Assembly: GCA_029945625.1 (NCBI GenBank)
Contig: JAQSCW010000029.1
Location: forward strand, 109,355-151,152
Length of the DNA stretch: 41,798 nt
Source of the DNA: a bacterium
GTDB lineage: Bacteria; Bacteroidota; Bacteroidia; B-17B0; Aurantibacillaceae
Direction: 5' to 3'
This document shows, one piece after another, positions 40,187 to 41,798 of this stretch. Each line of letters starts with the position of its first letter. Position 1 is the stretch's first letter. The position numbers and the translations under genes were made by a program. Under the pieces are notes generated by a model, which made no database searches, was not told the origin of the DNA, and was given only the letters and a program-made list of their open reading frames with translations.

Positions 40187-41563
40187 ATGAGAGATCAATT
40201 ACTTCAAAAAGCAGAAAGTAAAAATCAATTATGGATAGTTATTTTTATCTACCTCTCAATTTTTATTAACTCATACGTTTTTTTTACAAGTCCTTTTGAA
40301 TTCTATTTTGGGTATTTAATTTACATCGTGCTTTTACCTGTTTTTATGTTTCGGTATCAATTTAACCGGAGTTTGGTTTTTATTTTTTTGACACTTTTAG
40401 TTACCGGTATATTTAACATTGTGCTTGGAAATAATACTGTTGCCTTGTTTGTAAAAGTATTTGCAGGGCTCGTTATGGCATACTTTTTCTATTATTACGT
40501 GATCTTGGAATTTGAGTATAATATCGAACAGTTATTCAAGTGGTACCTGTTGGGCTCATATATTGTATGTGTAATAGGGTTAATTCAGTTTATTTCCTTT
40601 CAAATTGGTTTTACACCCGGCTATGATTATAGTTGGGTCTTAAATAAAGGGGGGGTTGTGCGAGGTGGAAATTTTGGCATTCGCGTAAACTCCGTATTTA
40701 CGGAGCCCACTTATTTGGCAAGTACAGTATCTGCTGCTTTTTTTGTGGCAGTATATAATCTTTTTCGACGTGAAAATTATTATTTAAGTAAATTTCAGAG
40801 TCTCCTGATTATTGTGGTGTTTATACTTTCATTTTCGAGTTTGGGGCAAACGGGTGTTTTTCTCACTTTTATTTTTCTGGCTGTCAATTTCGGTTTGGCT
40901 AGATACATAATTATTTTAGTGCCGGCTGCTATTGTATTGTTTAATGTTCTGTACACAAATGTGAGTGATTTTAGGGAGCGGTATGATGGTTTAACTACGT
41001 TATTTTCGGGCGGTGATTTTAGGTTGGGGAAGACTCACGGATCTTCGTATATTTTGTATAATAACTATCATGTTGCGACTGAGAATTTCAAAACTAATTT
41101 TTTGTTTGGTGGGGGAATTGGCTCACACCCCGTGGCCTTTGAGAAGTATTCGCTAGCAAAAGGTATGAAGGTATACGGGTTCAATCTTAATTCGGCAGAT
41201 GCGAATTCGATGTTGTTACGGTTGATTTCAGAGACAGGAATATTTGGTACAGGATTGTTTCTTTTTATTGTTTTTAAATGCTATGTGAGGAGGAATAGCC
41301 ATTACGACACCAGTCACTGGCTCATTAGCAATGCCATTTTGGTGATGATCATGCTCAATCTCTTTCGGCAAGGGCATTACTTTTTAAACGGGTTTCCATT
41401 TTTTGTCATTCTATATTATTTTAATTGGAAGTCGTACCACCTATATTTAGACACCGGAAGAACCTTGTATGAGCAGACGATGGAGGATAGGGGTATTGTT
41501 GTGAAAGAGGGGGAGGATGAGTCGAGTGCGGGGCATGCTGAGGAGGCTGTGGCAAAAGTTTAG
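40187..41563 (+). CDS. O-antigen ligase/polymerase-like membrane protein
   Basis: A 458-residue polytopic membrane protein with roughly ten hydrophobic segments and a large periplasmic-type loop around residues 250-330 (NTSDFRERYDGL..., GGGIGSHPVAFEKY). RVNSVFTEPTYLASTVSAAFF, together with the loop and the NANS/DANSMLLRLISETGIFG-like segment, is typical of the Wzy_C/WaaL superfamily. Because the locus has an ABC exporter, a ligase attaching the finished chain to lipid A-core seems more likely than a Wzy polymerase, but the families overlap. The acidic tail (about 435-458) is rich in E and looks cytoplasmic. It is the last gene before the terminator. Confidence 0.8.
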   Translation: MRDQLLQKAESKNQLWIVIFIYLSIFINSYVFFTSPFEFYFGYLIYIVLLPVFMFRYQFNRSLVFIFLTLLVTGIFNIVLGNNTVALFVKVFAGLVMAYFFYYYVILEFEYNIEQLFKWYLLGSYIVCVIGLIQFISFQIGFTPGYDYSWVLNKGGVVRGGNFGIRVNSVFTEPTYLASTVSAAFFVAVYNLFRRENYYLSKFQSLLIIVVFILSFSSLGQTGVFLTFIFLAVNFGLARYIIILVPAAIVLFNVLYTNVSDFRERYDGLTTLFSGGDFRLGKTHGSSYILYNNYHVATENFKTNFLFGGGIGSHPVAFEKYSLAKGMKVYGFNLNSADANSMLLRLISETGIFGTGLFLFIVFKCYVRRNSHYDTSHWLISNAILVMIMLNLFRQGHYFLNGFPFFVILYYFNWKSYHLYLDTGRTLYEQTMEDRGIVVKEGEDESSAGHAEEAVAKV

Positions 41564-41594
41564 GTTATAAGTTTAAGGATTAATGGAAAATGTG

Positions 41595-41622
41595 ACCTGT
41601 CGGGATGGACGGGTTTTTTTTT
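41595..41622 (+). terminator. Rho-independent terminator at operon end
   Basis: ACCTGTC (41595-41601) pairs with GACGGGT (41608-41614) through seven pairs including one G-T, with a six-base loop, and is followed by an unbroken run of nine T (41614-41622). It lies 31 bases after the stop of the ligase-like gene, the natural end of the glycan operon. Confidence 0.8.
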
Positions 41623-41750
41623 GTGTCTTTGACATACTTAGCATAAGTAAAATAAGAACCTAGCTCGATAGTTTTTGGGATCTATACGGCATTTTGAATT
41701 CTAATTTATTTCTCTTCGTTCTTTTTTCTTGATGCTTCGATAAACTGGAA

Positions 41751-41798
41751 ATTTCACTCAAACAGACCCCTACATTTCACTCTAAACTGACCCCTCAC
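41751..41798. mobile_element. Tandem terminal repeats, possible end of an IS21-like element
   Basis: Two near-identical copies of ATTTCACTC(T)AAAC(A/T)GACCCCT lie head to tail, starting at 41751 and 41774, and the window ends inside or just after the second. IS21-family elements carry several direct repeats of this size at their ends as transposase-binding sites, and the GACCCCT word is of that type. No transposase gene is within the window, so this is a suggestion only. Confidence 0.4.

Noticed and set aside
1-41798. tRNA or rRNA genes
   Set aside because: No sequence with the conserved tRNA T-loop or rRNA signatures was noticed on either strand.

Overview
The window is an AT-rich, almost entirely plus-strand segment of what looks like a Bacteroidota (Bacteroidetes) chromosome. 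The pointers are a UpxY/NusG-type antiterminator in front of a surface-polysaccharide operon, weak or absent Shine-Dalgarno sequences, many TTG/GTG starts placed on the upstream stop codon, and AT-rich spacers filled with short degenerate repeats. No species can be named from sequence alone.

Layout. Positions 1-3400 are accessory flank: a repeat-filled spacer, a DUF1016/YhcG-type PDDEXK nuclease, and an AbiEii-like nucleotidyltransferase preceded by a small putative antitoxin. A second, related small protein stands alone at 3059-3376. Positions 3402-4189 hold a UpxY/NusG-like antiterminator followed by a structured leader: two hairpins inside a 21-bp perfect inverted repeat. Positions 4190-41563 are one long glycan locus: HisH/HisF ammonia module, ABC exporter (Wzm/Wzt), DegT - radical SAM - DegT, a disrupted acyltransferase, an MtnA/class II aldolase/MtnP cassette, WbqC, glycosyltransferases, methyltransferases, two AsnB-type amidotransferases, a WbpG/PseA-type sugar amidotransferase, a heptose-like nucleotide-sugar module, remnants of an MBOAT/SGNH O-acylation pair, a fused glutamine amidotransferase/PP-loop enzyme, WecB-like epimerase, a minus-strand acyltransferase and an O-antigen ligase/polymerase-like membrane protein. 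A terminator follows at 41595-41622, and the last 50 bases look like the repeated end of an IS21-like element.

How it works together (inference). The locus appears to make and export an O-antigen-like glycan by the ABC route. The sugar chemistry is rich in amide/amidine formation (four PP-loop amidotransferases fed by HisH/HisF or by built-in glutaminase domains), amination (two DegT enzymes), methylation, and a heptose-like sugar. The most unusual part is 7829-14695. A SPASM-like radical SAM enzyme sits between two aminotransferases and is followed by the three enzyme classes (phosphorylase, isomerase, aldolase) of the DHAP shunt that salvages 5'-deoxyadenosine or methylthioadenosine. I propose that this is a locally encoded by-product salvage route for the radical SAM sugar enzyme, or alternatively a route to an unusual 5-deoxy/5-methylthio pentose. 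O-acylation seems to have been eroded: one acyltransferase has an in-frame stop and the MBOAT/SGNH pair looks fused by a deletion, while an intact acyltransferase paralogue lies inverted near the end.
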